Assembly (NCBI RefSeq): GCF_009817885.1
Contig: NZ_CP041764.1
Coordinates: 682,001-746,000, forward strand
DNA length: 64,000 bases
Reading direction: 5' to 3'
Source of the DNA: Serratia rhizosphaerae
GTDB lineage: Bacteria; Pseudomonadota; Gammaproteobacteria; Enterobacterales; Enterobacteriaceae
This document shows positions 1-8,932 of this stretch, one piece after another; the first letter of the stretch is position 1, and every line of letters begins with the position of its first letter. The notes below the pieces were generated by a model. It was not told where the DNA came from. It saw only the letters and a list, made by a program, of their open reading frames with translations, and did no database searches. A program made the translations under genes and the position numbers.

Positions 1-88
1 CTTAAGCGTGTACGCTTACTTTGTACTAAGATGCTTATCCAACAGATGCTTTAAGATATCGTCTCAGGATCAAGATGGATTTATCTAC

Positions 89-778
89 ATGACCAGAACA
101 GAAAGGCTTCTCGAATTACTACAGATATTAAGGGCGCAAAGATATCCGATTACTGCATCCACTCTCTCTGAAAGATTAGAAATAAGTGTGCGCTCCCTTT
201 ACAGAGATATAAAAACGCTACAGCATCAAGGAGTGTGCATTGAAGGTGGTGCTGGAATTGGTTATATCGTTAAGTCTGACTTTCATTTACCCCCCTTAAA
301 CCTTTCTCATGAAGAAATTAATGCTATTACACTTGGGTTAAATTGGGTATCTCATAATACTGATTGTGATTTCAAAAATACGGCAAGAAATGCACTTGCC
401 AAAATACACGCCGTCATTTCCGATACATTAAAAAATCTCATTGAGAATCAATCCTATCTGATCGGTCCTTCAGAAAATAATGAGATATTTTTTGAAGGCA
501 TCCGCAATGCTATTAAAAAGCGAAAGAGAATCAAAATAAAATATTGTGACAAGAAAAATAGTTACTCCTCTCGAGTCATATGGCCCATTGGATTGGTATA
601 TATGGAGTCATGCTGGCTTTTGGTTGCATGGTGTGAGATGAGAAATGATTTTCGTCATTTTAGAACTGATAAAATTGAAGAGATGGTACAACTGGATTCC
701 ATATATGGTGAAAGCAGGACGGCTTTATTGAAAAAATGGAGAATAAAAGAAGGAATCTGCGAGGGTAAAGAGTACTGA
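89..778 (+). CDS. WYL-domain HTH transcriptional regulator (YafY/DeoR-like)
   Basis: The 229-residue protein has an N-terminal winged helix (about residues 1-60, with the recognition stretch LEISVRSLYRDIKTL) and a C-terminal WYL-type effector domain (about 130-205). This is the usual length and order for the YafY family. These regulators generally bind DNA and sense a small ligand or nucleic acid through the WYL domain; the ligand here is unknown. The frame stays open upstream to base 8, but homology begins at the ATG at 89. Base composition is markedly AT-rich, as in the next gene and unlike the rest of the window, which suggests acquisition. The likely target is the SDR gene 70 bases downstream. 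Confidence 0.85.
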   Translation: MTRTERLLELLQILRAQRYPITASTLSERLEISVRSLYRDIKTLQHQGVCIEGGAGIGYIVKSDFHLPPLNLSHEEINAITLGLNWVSHNTDCDFKNTARNALAKIHAVISDTLKNLIENQSYLIGPSENNEIFFEGIRNAIKKRKRIKIKYCDKKNSYSSRVIWPIGLVYMESCWLLVAWCEMRNDFRHFRTDKIEEMVQLDSIYGESRTALLKKWRIKEGICEGKEY

Positions 779-807
779 CAAAAACTGTCACAGCTTATTT
801 GTATACT
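776..807 (+). promoter_or_regulatory. Inverted repeat and -10 element ahead of the SDR gene
   Basis: TGACA-AAAAC-TGTCA (776-790) is a perfect 5-bp-arm inverted repeat that overlaps the regulator's stop codon. A good -10 hexamer, TATACT, follows at 802-807. I see no convincing -35, which fits an activator-dependent or repressed promoter. That the WYL regulator binds here is inference. Confidence 0.4.
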
Positions 808-848
808 ACTCCAAATGAAAGACTCAATTCTACTTCATAGGGGGAATT

Positions 849-1595
849 ATGAATTTCCAGAATAAAGTTGCTGTCATAACAGGAAGCACTGCAGGTATAG
901 GTGAGGCAGTCGCAGAGAAATTACACAAAAATGGAGCTAAGGTCGTTATTGTATCCCGCTCGTCAGAGCAGGCTAAACAGAAAGCGAAACGATTATCTTC
1001 ACAGGGACAACAAGCGCTGGGGATCGGATGTGATGTGTCACAACCCGAACAAGTACAGAAAATGATAGATGAGGTTATCAAACATTTCGGCAAACTTGAT
1101 TTTGCTGTAAATAATGCAGGGTTAACAGGTGAACATGGTAAAAACATAACAGAGCAGACAATTGAAAACTGGGATAAGGTTATTTCCACCTCATTGAGCG
1201 GCGTATTTTACTGCCTAAAATATGAAATACCTGAGCTGATGAAATTTGGTGGATCTATAGTTAATTTATCTGCAGTGAATGGTTTGGTTGGCATTCCAGG
1301 ATTAGCACCTTACACCGTGGCTAAACATGGTATAATCGGTTTAACCCAAACCGCAGCGCTAGAGTTTGCAAGTCAAGGTGTTCGAATCAATGCAGTCGCT
1401 CCGGGCTATGTCCAAACCCCACGAATGAGTGAATTCCCTGAAAATATCGTACGTAGTTTCGCAAATAGCCACCCTATGAAAAGGATGGCAACAATGCAAG
1501 AAATAGCAGACTTCATATTGTTTTTGCTTTCAGATAATTCGGCGTTCTGTACCGGAGGAGTTTATCCAATCGATGGTGGTTATTTAGCAGAGTAA
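849..1595 (+). CDS. Short-chain dehydrogenase/reductase (SDR)
   Basis: A classical 248-residue SDR. It has the nucleotide-binding TGSTAGIG (11-18), the NNAG structural motif (88-91) and the catalytic Ser141, Tyr155 and Lys159 (YTVAK). The C-terminus ends in the usual CTGGVYPIDGGY stretch. The sequence cannot separate a 3-oxoacyl-reductase-like activity from a sugar or alcohol dehydrogenase. The cofactor is probably NAD(H): the segment after beta-2 carries no obvious acidic or basic specificity residue that I can assign. A strong AGGGGGAA ribosome binding site precedes the ATG. The gene is AT-rich and probably came in together with the WYL regulator upstream, which may control it. Confidence 0.85.
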   Translation: MNFQNKVAVITGSTAGIGEAVAEKLHKNGAKVVIVSRSSEQAKQKAKRLSSQGQQALGIGCDVSQPEQVQKMIDEVIKHFGKLDFAVNNAGLTGEHGKNITEQTIENWDKVISTSLSGVFYCLKYEIPELMKFGGSIVNLSAVNGLVGIPGLAPYTVAKHGIIGLTQTAALEFASQGVRINAVAPGYVQTPRMSEFPENIVRSFANSHPMKRMATMQEIADFILFLLSDNSAFCTGGVYPIDGGYLAE

Positions 1596-1858
1596 AAACC
1601 CCCTAAAGTCCTTTTAGAATGTAAGAATTACCTCAACAAAGTGGTAGGCTCAATGGGAGCATTAGAATATATAGCTAACGCTTCCGTTGTAGGACTAGTG
1701 ATAACAATATTTCCAGTATGGATTAACAGGAGTATAGATGATCGGCTCTCCATTGGTTCATACATCATGCCATTAACAATGTCCGCTCCTGGCACGAAGC
1801 CGACTGTTGAATAGGATTGCTTCGAAATAATAGCAAGTCCCTATGCAGAGAAACCAAA
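1596..1858. other. AT-rich intergenic stretch at the edge of the foreign segment
   Basis: No recognisable gene. A 53-codon frame (1653-1814, +) with one hydrophobic segment can be read but lacks a clear ribosome binding site and resembles nothing I know; it may be debris from the insertion that brought the two AT-rich genes. Composition rises towards the genome norm just after this stretch. Confidence 0.4.
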
Positions 1859-2230
1859 CTACCCATCCACCCATTTTCCCGCCCTCGCAGATTCCATCAG
1901 CATGGCAATGGTAAGCGCTTCAGGCTCTTGATATTTTTTCCTCTTACCCCAGGGGCAAAGCCAGGCAATCACAGCGGAGGTTACGCTGATTTCCTGCGGC
2001 CAATACTTCATAAAGTTAAACCCTGAGCTGTCAACATTGAACAACTCAAAATACTCTTCCATGATTTCCAGGCCATCCTCCCAGAGCCAGGGATACTTGC
2101 CCGTCGACAGGCTGGTGTCTGACGTCAGCGGTTTCTTCTTACTGAAAGGCGTGCGCAGGTTCCACTTCGCATCGTACCAATCAAAAACTTGCTGGCCGAT
2201 ATCGGCGTTGTCCGGTTTTTTGTCCATCAT
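1859..2230 (-). CDS. DUF1493 family protein
   Basis: A 123-residue soluble protein recognised as DUF1493 by the central segment YFELFNVDSSGFNFMKYWP, a hallmark of this enterobacterial family, which I recall as having an acyl-carrier-like helical fold. No biochemical function is established. Two consecutive ATG codons (2230 and 2227) follow an AAGGATGACAG stretch, so either could be used. The gene stands alone, 72 bases beyond the LysE-type exporter on the same strand, and its base composition is intermediate between the AT-rich block and the GC-rich chromosome. Confidence 0.75.
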   Translation of the reverse strand: MMDKKPDNADIGQQVFDWYDAKWNLRTPFSKKKPLTSDTSLSTGKYPWLWEDGLEIMEEYFELFNVDSSGFNFMKYWPQEISVTSAVIAWLCPWGKRKKYQEPEALTIAMLMESARAGKWVDG

Positions 2231-2302
2231 CTGTCATCCTTAACCTGCCACCGCCCTGTTCCACCGGCAGCAATTACGTCCCCCGTAAACGGAGGCCTTC
2301 CC

Positions 2303-2935
2303 TCACGACTGCCGGCTGGACAGCAGCAGCTTGCACGCCAGCGCGGCGAACACCCCGCTCAGCAGATAGTTCGGCCAACGCGCGTTGATGCGGCGGCCTG
2401 CGAAACGGTTCTTCATGCCGCTGACCAGCATAATCACGCCGCCGTTGACCGCCAGCCCCACCAGATTCAGCACCGTCGCCAGCACCAGCATCTGCACCAC
2501 CACCGAGCCGGCCTGCGGGTTGATAAACTGCGGGAACAGCGCCAGCACAAACAGCGCCATCTTGGGGTTAAGAATATTGGTCCACAGCCCCTGACGGAAG
2601 ATGCGTCCGACCGCCACCGGCGCCAAGCCGGCGGAAGCCTGCAGACTGCCGCCCGAACGCAGCGTTTTCCACGCCAGATACAGCAGATAGGCGGCCCCCA
2701 TCACGCGCACTGCGTCATAGGCCAGCGGCATGACGACAAACAGCTGCGACAGCCCCAGCGCCGCCGCCAGCGCGTGGCAATAGGTGCCAAGCTGAATCCC
2801 CGCCAGCGAGGCGAAGCCGGCGCGTCGCCCCTGGCTGATGCTGCGCGAGGCGATAAGCAGCATATCCGGCCCGGGGGTGACGGTCAGCGCCAGACTGGCG
2901 GCGGAAAACAGCGCTAAGGTAGAGATGTCGATCAT
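2303..2935 (-). CDS. LysE/RhtB family amino-acid exporter
   Basis: About 210 residues with five to six membrane segments. The N-terminal signature SLALTVTPGPDML and the second conserved block LWTNILNPKMALFV are typical of RhtB/LysE efflux proteins, which export amino acids or related metabolites across the inner membrane. The ATG at 2935 (MIDIST) is preferred over the upstream one at 2959 because family homology starts there and GGGAA lies at a good distance. The gene is followed by DUF1493 and preceded by an EamA exporter on the same strand, so an Lrp-type regulator 1.1 kb away may control both exporters. Confidence 0.85.
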   Translation of the reverse strand: MIDISTLALFSAASLALTVTPGPDMLLIASRSISQGRRAGFASLAGIQLGTYCHALAAALGLSQLFVVMPLAYDAVRVMGAAYLLYLAWKTLRSGGSLQASAGLAPVAVGRIFRQGLWTNILNPKMALFVLALFPQFINPQAGSVVVQMLVLATVLNLVGLAVNGGVIMLVSGMKNRFAGRRINARWPNYLLSGVFAALACKLLLSSRQS

Positions 2936-2976
2936 GATGTTCCCAATAAGGTTAGCCAAATGAGCAAGTTATTAAT

Positions 2977-3915
2977 CTACCTCAGCGACGGCGTTTTTCC
3001 AGTTTCGCCGTGCGCAATGCCGCATTTTTCAGCCGCAGGCTGCGGCCGACGGCGTTCGCCCAGCAGGTTCATCCCGGCGGCGGCCAGCAGAATCAGCGCC
3101 GCGCCGGCCAGCTGCGCCAGCGACAGCTGGTGCGCAAAGGCCCAGCGGTCCACCAGCATGGCGGCGACCGGGTAGATAAACGACAGCGAACCGGTCAGGT
3201 GGGTCGGCAGCTTCTGGATGGCGCCGTACAACAGCACAAACATCAGCCCGGTGTGCACCACGCCCAGCGCCAGCAGCATGCTCCACTGCCCGGCGCTGGC
3301 GTCGGCGTGGAAGTCCACCAGCGGCAGCAGCATCAGCGCGCCGACGCTGACCTGAATCAACACGATCAACTGCGGCGGCGTACCGGTCAGGCGCTTGGCC
3401 GCCAGCGCCGTCAGCGCATAGAAAAACGCCGCCCCCAGCGCCAGCAAAATCCCCCACAGATACTGGCCGCCCGCGCCCGCCTGCTGCGGCTGCGCCAGCA
3501 CCACCAGCGTCATGCCGGCAAAGGCCAGCGCCAGCCACAGCAGCTTGCGCGCCGTCAGCCTTTCCCCCAGAAACAGCGCCCCCAGCCCCACCAACATAAA
3601 CGGCTGGGTGTTATACACCGCCGTCGCGATGGAGATCGACGCATAGCGGTAGGCGCTGAACAGCAGCAGCCAGTTCACCACCAGCGCCATGCCGCCGGCA
3701 ACGGCAATCAGCAGCGTCGCCCGCCGCAGCCCCGGCGCACGCAGCTGTCCGAGCAGGCCGCACACCAGCAACAGCGCCAGCGCGCCGATGGCGCAGCGCC
3801 AGAACACCACGTTAATCACCGGCTGGCCGGACATCAGCACAAACCAGCCAATCGAACCGGAAATCAGCATCGCTGCCACCATCTCCAGCGAACCGCGTTT
3901 TATCTCTGCCTTCAT
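2977..3915 (-). CDS. EamA/DMT family transporter
   Basis: A drug/metabolite transporter of about 312 residues with ten predicted membrane helices in two EamA repeats (roughly residues 5-135 and 150-285). The family exports amino acids, purines and similar metabolites. The ATG at 3915 has AGGGGA at the right distance, whereas the one at 3945 has none. It is divergent from the Lrp/AsnC-type regulator at 4052, a common pairing in which the regulator controls the exporter. The C-terminal tail (about 25 residues) is charged and hydrophilic, as expected for a cytoplasmic end. Confidence 0.85.
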   Translation of the reverse strand: MKAEIKRGSLEMVAAMLISGSIGWFVLMSGQPVINVVFWRCAIGALALLLVCGLLGQLRAPGLRRATLLIAVAGGMALVVNWLLLFSAYRYASISIATAVYNTQPFMLVGLGALFLGERLTARKLLWLALAFAGMTLVVLAQPQQAGAGGQYLWGILLALGAAFFYALTALAAKRLTGTPPQLIVLIQVSVGALMLLPLVDFHADASAGQWSMLLALGVVHTGLMFVLLYGAIQKLPTHLTGSLSFIYPVAAMLVDRWAFAHQLSLAQLAGAALILLAAAGMNLLGERRRPQPAAEKCGIAHGETGKTPSLR

Positions 3916-4051
3916 CGTCTGTATCCCCTGCGTCAGTGATTGCATTAGCTTGCAACCTTTTGCCGCTGCGCTCCATAGCCAAAATCAGGCAGATATGCTT
4001 AACTTCCTTTTTATTAAAGGCTGAATACATTACTTACCTAACAAGGTTGCT

Positions 4052-4489
4052 ATGGATATTATCGATCACCAAATTCTGGCGCTGCTGGCGGAGGATGCGC
4101 GCATGTCGCTGAAAACGCTGAGCGCCAAAGTGGGGCTGTCTTCGCCGAGCACCTCAGAACGGTTGCGGCGGCTGGAGGAGAGCGGCGTGATTCAGGGCTA
4201 CACCCTGAACGTGAATCTGCAGGCGCTGGGCTACAGTTTTCAGTCGCTGGTGCGCCTCAAGCCGCTGCCGGGCATGCTGAAGAAGGTGGAACAGATGATT
4301 GCCGCCATCCCGGAGGTGGTGGAGTGCGACAAGGTAACCGGTGAGGACTGCTTTATCGTGCGGCTGTCGACGCGCTCGCTGGAGCAGCTCGACCAGATCC
4401 TGGATCGGCTGGCCGAGCAGGCGCAGAGCAATACCTCGATTGTGAAAACCACGCCGGTGAAGCGCCGCCTGCCGCCGCTGGCGGTTTAA
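4052..4489 (+). CDS. Lrp/AsnC family transcriptional regulator
   Basis: A 145-residue Lrp-type protein with an N-terminal HTH (about residues 3-60, starting DIIDHQILALLAEDARMSL) and a C-terminal RAM/ligand-binding domain (65-140) containing the typical VTGEDCFIVRL strand. These form dimers to octamers that sense amino acids. It is transcribed away from the EamA exporter and probably regulates it, and perhaps itself, from the 136-base spacer. Its last four bases overlap the end of convergent dinG (4486-4489), so the two genes share no terminator. Confidence 0.9.
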   Translation: MDIIDHQILALLAEDARMSLKTLSAKVGLSSPSTSERLRRLEESGVIQGYTLNVNLQALGYSFQSLVRLKPLPGMLKKVEQMIAAIPEVVECDKVTGEDCFIVRLSTRSLEQLDQILDRLAEQAQSNTSIVKTTPVKRRLPPLAV

Positions 4490-6687
4490 CGGCGGCGACG
4501 GCGGGTGAACGGATTGCCCTTCTTTTTCTCTTTTTTGGCCGCGTCGGCGGCCGATTTCAGCGCCGCCAGATGCGCCTTGTCGGCCTCCGGCACCGCCCGC
4601 TGTTCAATGGGGAACACCGGCAGCGCCGCCAGCAGGCGTGAGCCGTAGTTTTTTGTCAGCAGGCGGCGATCGTAAATCATGATTTCGCCATGGCACTGAT
4701 TGCTGCGGATCAGCCGGCCGACCTGCTGGATCAGGTTAAACGAGGCGCTGGGCAGGCTCTGCACTTCAAACGGATAGCGCTTCAGGGTTTTCAGCCACTC
4801 GCCTTCGGTGAGGATCACCGGGCTGTCGATCGGCGGGAAGGCGATCTTGTGAATATGCACCTGCGTCAGCAGCTCGCCCTTCAGATCCAGCCCTTCGGCG
4901 AAAGACTGCAGCCCCACCAGCACGCTGGCCACGCCCTTCTCCACCCGCTTGCGGTGCTCTTCCACCAGCCGGTAGCGCGGCTGATCGCCCTGCACCAGCA
5001 GCATCAGCCGTAAATCGGTGACGTAGCTGAGGAAGGTCTGCATCGCCCGGTTGCTGCTGAACAGAATCAGCATCCCTTTGTGCTGCCCGCCGGCCACTTC
5101 GGCGCGGAAGCAGCGCGCCATCTCTTCCAGATGCTGCGCTTCATTAGCCATCGACGGTTCAAACTGCATGGCGGGAATCACGATTTTGCCCTGCTCGACG
5201 TGGTTGAACGGCGAGGAGAGCACCTCAAAGCGGTCGCCGGCCTTTTCGTTCAGGCCGCTCATCTCCTGCAGACGGGCGAAGCTGTTGAGCGAGCGCAGCG
5301 TCGCCGAGGTCACCACCACGTGCGGCACGTTGCGCCACAGCAGCTTCTCCAACTGGTCGCTGACGCGGATGCCGACGCAGTGCAGATACAGATGGGTAAC
5401 GTTATCGCGCACCTCGCGCGTGACCCATTTGGAGATCGGCGCGTTGGAGGATTTATCCATCGCCGCCAGCTTCCACAGCTTGCTCATCGCTTCCAGATAA
5501 CCCAATGTGCGGCTCATCTGCAGAATCGTGCGGTGCAGGCGCACAATATCGTGCTTGCCGGTCTGTTCGCTCAGGTCATTGAGGATAAACTCCGCCAGCC
5601 CGCGCAGCCCGTCGGTCAGTTTGAACAGCCGCGCGCAGCTCTCCACCATCTCCGGCGGCAGCGCGCCCATCTCAAAGCGGTGCTCCGCCGCCGCGCCGTC
5701 TCCCGGTAGGTAAGCGCTTACCTGATGCTCAAAGCCCTGCATCAGCTCGCGCAGCTCCTCGCAGTGGTTTTTCAGCCGTTCGATGTTCGCCAGCCCCGGC
5801 GGGTTCTTCGGCCGGTACTGGGTCATGCACAGCTCCACCTGCCGCACGATCATATCCAGCTGCAGGTTGGCGGACAGCGCGGTGATTTCCCCTTCCATCT
5901 CCAGCGCGTCGCGCGCCACCTCCGGCAGGTGGTGGCCCTCGTCCAGCACCAGCAGCAGCTCTTTGGGATTAGGCAGTACCGATTCGCTCTCCAGCGCCGC
6001 CATCACCAGCGCGTGGTTGGCGACCACCACGTCGGCGCTCTCAATCTCTTTGCGCGCCAGATAAAACGGGCACTCGCGAATATAGTGGCAGTTACGCCCC
6101 AGACAGTTGGCCTTGTCGGTGCTCAGCTTGCTCCACAGCGTGTCGTCAATCGACAGCGAATAGTGGTCGCGCAGGCCGTCCCACTCGTGGCGGGCCAGGG
6201 ATTTGGACAGTTTCTGGCACAGCGCCTGCTCTTCGCCGTTGGAGGGCGCCAGCTCATCCTCGTCGAGATACAGCATCAGATCGCCCTGCTCGGCGACGTC
6301 GGTGCCCATCGCCGCCAGGTTGCGCGGGCAGACGTAGCGCCGGCGGCCGAACGCGCCGGTAAACTTTAAGTCCGGGATGATTTTCTTCAACAGCGGCAGG
6401 TCTTTACTGTAAATCTGGTCCTGCAGCGCCACGTTGGCGGTGCTGACCACCAGCGGTTTGCCTTCGTCGCGCCCGACGGCGATGCCGGGAATCAGGTACG
6501 ACAGCGTCTTGCCGACGCCGGTCGGCGCTTCAATCGCCAGATGGCGCGAATAATCGCCCGCCAGCGTCTTGGCGACTTCGGCAATCATCTGCCGTTGCGG
6601 TGCGCGGGAAATAAAGTCCGGTATTTGCTGCTGCAGGGCTTTGTACCACTTGCCGATCTGATCTTTTACTGCGGAGGTGAGCGCCAT
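4486..6687 (-). CDS. dinG: ATP-dependent DNA helicase DinG
   Basis: A 733-residue orthologue of E. coli DinG, a 5'-3' iron-sulphur superfamily-2 helicase that unwinds R-loops and repair intermediates. It shows Walker A APTGVGKT (54-61), the four-cysteine 4Fe-4S cluster region (YVCPRN, then CLGRNCHYIREC), the DEGH box, and the C-terminal helicase motifs ending in LIQQVGRLIRS. The C-terminus is a basic arginine tail, as in E. coli. AAGAG precedes the ATG. I could not find a LexA box of the CTGT-N8-ACAG form directly upstream, although dinG is SOS-induced in E. coli. The gene overlaps the convergent Lrp-type gene by four bases. Confidence 0.96.
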   Translation of the reverse strand: MALTSAVKDQIGKWYKALQQQIPDFISRAPQRQMIAEVAKTLAGDYSRHLAIEAPTGVGKTLSYLIPGIAVGRDEGKPLVVSTANVALQDQIYSKDLPLLKKIIPDLKFTGAFGRRRYVCPRNLAAMGTDVAEQGDLMLYLDEDELAPSNGEEQALCQKLSKSLARHEWDGLRDHYSLSIDDTLWSKLSTDKANCLGRNCHYIRECPFYLARKEIESADVVVANHALVMAALESESVLPNPKELLLVLDEGHHLPEVARDALEMEGEITALSANLQLDMIVRQVELCMTQYRPKNPPGLANIERLKNHCEELRELMQGFEHQVSAYLPGDGAAAEHRFEMGALPPEMVESCARLFKLTDGLRGLAEFILNDLSEQTGKHDIVRLHRTILQMSRTLGYLEAMSKLWKLAAMDKSSNAPISKWVTREVRDNVTHLYLHCVGIRVSDQLEKLLWRNVPHVVVTSATLRSLNSFARLQEMSGLNEKAGDRFEVLSSPFNHVEQGKIVIPAMQFEPSMANEAQHLEEMARCFRAEVAGGQHKGMLILFSSNRAMQTFLSYVTDLRLMLLVQGDQPRYRLVEEHRKRVEKGVASVLVGLQSFAEGLDLKGELLTQVHIHKIAFPPIDSPVILTEGEWLKTLKRYPFEVQSLPSASFNLIQQVGRLIRSNQCHGEIMIYDRRLLTKNYGSRLLAALPVFPIEQRAVPEADKAHLAALKSAADAAKKEKKKGNPFTRRRRR

Positions 6688-6790
6688 TCAACTCTTATCT
6701 AAACGAAATGATGGCGCTATTGTCCCACAGACGACGCGCGCCGTCAGCACGGCGAAGCAACGCATCGTCCGCTTTGCGCTGCGCCGCGCA

Positions 6791-7444
6791 TTATTCCAGC
6801 GGCGCAACATGGTCGAAATGCGCCTGGAACAGCGCATTCAGCAGCGGCAACTGCTCCACCCGACCGGCGATGGCGGTCAGCTGCGGGCAGTGCTGCAGGA
6901 ACCAGCGGCGGCCGGGCCGCCAGTTGCACATCACGGCGATGTACAAATCCAGCGCGCTGAAGGTGCGGCCGAGAAACCACGGCCCGGCGTCGCTGGCGGC
7001 CGCGGCGCACTGCAGCCACAGCTGTTCGCGGCGCGGGGCGATCGCCTCCTCCAGCCGTTCCGGGTGTCGGGTCTTCGGCAGCCAGGTCTCCGGGTGGTCG
7101 CCATAGGTGAAGGTCGGGTAAATCGCGCTGTTGATAAACATCAGCCAGCGTAAAAAACGCGGCAGCGTCGCCGCGCCCGCCTCCGGCGCCAGTTCCGCGT
7201 GGGGGGCGCGCGCATGCAGCAGCAGCACGATCGCCGCGCTCTCGGTCATCACTTCATTATTGGGCAGAATCAGGGTGGGCACCTCCCCCAGCGGATTGAG
7301 CCGCAGCAGACGCTCGCGCTCCGGGCTGTCCGCCGCGTAGTCCACCTCTTCATAACCCCAGGGAAAGCCGGTCAGCTCCAGCGCGGCGGCGACGATGGTC
7401 GAACCGCAGCCGCGGCAGCCGAGCAAGGTGTAAGTATCACGCAT
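6791..7444 (-). CDS. Glutathione S-transferase family protein
   Basis: A 217-residue GST-fold protein. The thioredoxin-like N-terminal domain (about 1-78) contains the cis-proline segment LGEVPTLILPN followed by MTESAAIVLLL, which contacts glutathione gamma-Glu. An all-helical C-terminal domain (about 90-210) contains GPWFLGRTFSALDLYIAVM, the usual N-capping/hydrophobic-staple region. The substrate is unknown. The N-terminal CRGCGS places cysteines where some bacterial GSTs have the catalytic residue. The ATG at 7444 follows GGAGGAG, which decides it over an upstream start at 7477. It stands alone between dinG and the porin promoter region. Confidence 0.8.
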   Translation of the reverse strand: MRDTYTLLGCRGCGSTIVAAALELTGFPWGYEEVDYAADSPERERLLRLNPLGEVPTLILPNNEVMTESAAIVLLLHARAPHAELAPEAGAATLPRFLRWLMFINSAIYPTFTYGDHPETWLPKTRHPERLEEAIAPRREQLWLQCAAAASDAGPWFLGRTFSALDLYIAVMCNWRPGRRWFLQHCPQLTAIAGRVEQLPLLNALFQAHFDHVAPLE

Positions 7445-7746
7445 AACTCCTCCGTAACGGCAGGGATCAGGGCGCATCCGCTGCGCTTACGCAGGCCGAT
7501 TAGGCTGTTTCGCGCGCGCCGTCACTGCAGAGAGGACAAGCGGCCGCGCTAGGTTTAACTGTAGACCAGCCGCCCCCGCCTTTCCCGTTCGGTTTTTCAT
7601 CACTCAGCACAAATATAAATATTTTGTCATAAATGCATCACACAACCTTGGTAAAAAATCTGCGCTGCAATCATTCCGGCAGCCGACTAAATAACAGTCA
7701 TAAATACTGGTGATAGCCTTTTCATTCAAAAAAAGCAGGGACAATT
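7445..7746 (+). promoter_or_regulatory. Divergent GST/porin control region
   Basis: No gene is seen. The half next to the porin (about 7600-7740) is AT-rich with several T/A tracts, as in osmoregulated porin promoters that bind OmpR. I cannot assign individual OmpR boxes or a -35/-10 pair with confidence. AGGGACA (about 7736-7742) is the porin ribosome binding site. Confidence 0.45.
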
Positions 7747-8844
7747 ATGAAACGTCATCTTCTCGCCGTTATTATTCCGGCGCTTTTCATTGCACCTTCG
7801 ACTTACGCAGCAGAAATTTATAATAAAGACGGCAATAAACTGGATCTGTACGGAAAAGTAAAAGGATTACACTATTTTTCCGACGACGCCGACAGCGACG
7901 GGGATAAATCTTACGTCCGTTTTGGCTTTAAAGGCTCGACGCAAATTAATGACCAGCTGACCGGTTACGGCCAGTGGGAATACCACGTCGCCGTCAACCA
8001 CGCCGAATCTGAAGGCAGCAAGGATACCAAAACCCGCCTCGGCTTCGCCGGCCTGAAGTTCGGCGATTACGGCTCCGTCGACTACGGCCGTAACTACGGC
8101 ATTATCTACGACGTCGGCGCCTGGACCGATATGCTGCCGGAGTTCGGCGACGATGCCTATATCAAGACCGACAACTTTATGAACGGCCGCACCAACGGCG
8201 TCGCCACCTACCGTAACAACGACTTCTTCGGTCTGGTGGACGGGCTGAAATTCGCCGTCCAGTACCAGGGCAAAAATGAGAACGACGACCGTGCGGCCAG
8301 CAAGGCCAACGGCGACGGCTGGGGCCTGTCATCCAGCTACGAAGTAACTGACGGCCTGAGCGTCGGCGCCGCCTACGCCTCTTCCAACCGCACCAGCGCG
8401 CAAAAGCTGGGTGATTACGGTAAAGGCGATAAAGCGGATATTTGGGCGGCCGGCGTCAAATATGACAACAATAATCTTTACCTGGCGGCCACCTATTCAG
8501 AAAGCCGTAATATCGTGCCAATTTCCGGCACCGCGACCATTAACCAGAACAGCACGTCGGTAAAAGGCTTCGCCAATAAGGCGCAGGGCTTTGAAGTGGT
8601 GGCGCAATATCAATTCGACTTCGGCCTGCGCCCGTCCATTGGCTATGTCCAGTCGAAAGGCAAAGATATTGAAAATATCGGCGATGCCGATCTGGTGAAA
8701 TATATCGACGTCGGCGCCTATTATTATTTCAATAAAAACATGTCCACCTATGTGGATTATAAAATCAACCAGCTCGACAGCGACAATAAACTGGGCCTGT
8801 CAGACGACGACGTGGTCGCCGTCGGCCTGGTGTATCAGTTCTAA
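7747..8844 (+). CDS. OmpC/OmpF/PhoE-type trimeric porin
   Basis: A 365-residue outer-membrane general porin. A 21-residue signal peptide ends at TYA before the mature start AEIYNKDGNKLDLYGKV, the canonical N-terminus of enterobacterial porins. Alternating beta-strand patterns run to the terminal phenylalanine (VGLVYQF) needed for BAM-dependent assembly. The L3 eyelet region carries the expected PEFGDD segment. It is the same general size as OmpC/OmpN but I cannot assign which paralogue. Control probably lies in the AT-rich upstream region, and a strong terminator follows at 8906. Confidence 0.93.
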   Translation: MKRHLLAVIIPALFIAPSTYAAEIYNKDGNKLDLYGKVKGLHYFSDDADSDGDKSYVRFGFKGSTQINDQLTGYGQWEYHVAVNHAESEGSKDTKTRLGFAGLKFGDYGSVDYGRNYGIIYDVGAWTDMLPEFGDDAYIKTDNFMNGRTNGVATYRNNDFFGLVDGLKFAVQYQGKNENDDRAASKANGDGWGLSSSYEVTDGLSVGAAYASSNRTSAQKLGDYGKGDKADIWAAGVKYDNNNLYLAATYSESRNIVPISGTATINQNSTSVKGFANKAQGFEVVAQYQFDFGLRPSIGYVQSKGKDIENIGDADLVKYIDVGAYYYFNKNMSTYVDYKINQLDSDNKLGLSDDDVVAVGLVYQF

Positions 8845-8905
8845 ACGCACGTAACCACCACTGCGTCTCTTGTGGCTGCGGCCAGTTGATTTCCAGCGTT
8901 ACTTT

Positions 8906-8932
8906 GCCGGGCCGGCTGCGCCCGGCTTTTTT
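8906..8932 (+). terminator. Rho-independent terminator of the porin gene
   Basis: A perfect 7-bp stem GCCGGGC / GCCCGGC (8906-8912 and 8920-8926) with a 7-base loop, followed by six T (8927-8932). It reaches the stop codon of the convergent MFS gene at 8931. Confidence 0.9.

Noticed and set aside
1653..1814. 53-codon frame with one hydrophobic segment in the AT-rich spacer.
   Set aside because: No ribosome binding site or recognisable family; AT-rich DNA gives such frames by chance.
6688..6790. Search for a LexA box ahead of dinG.
   Set aside because: No sequence fits CTGT-N8-ACAG acceptably, so SOS control is not claimed from this sequence.
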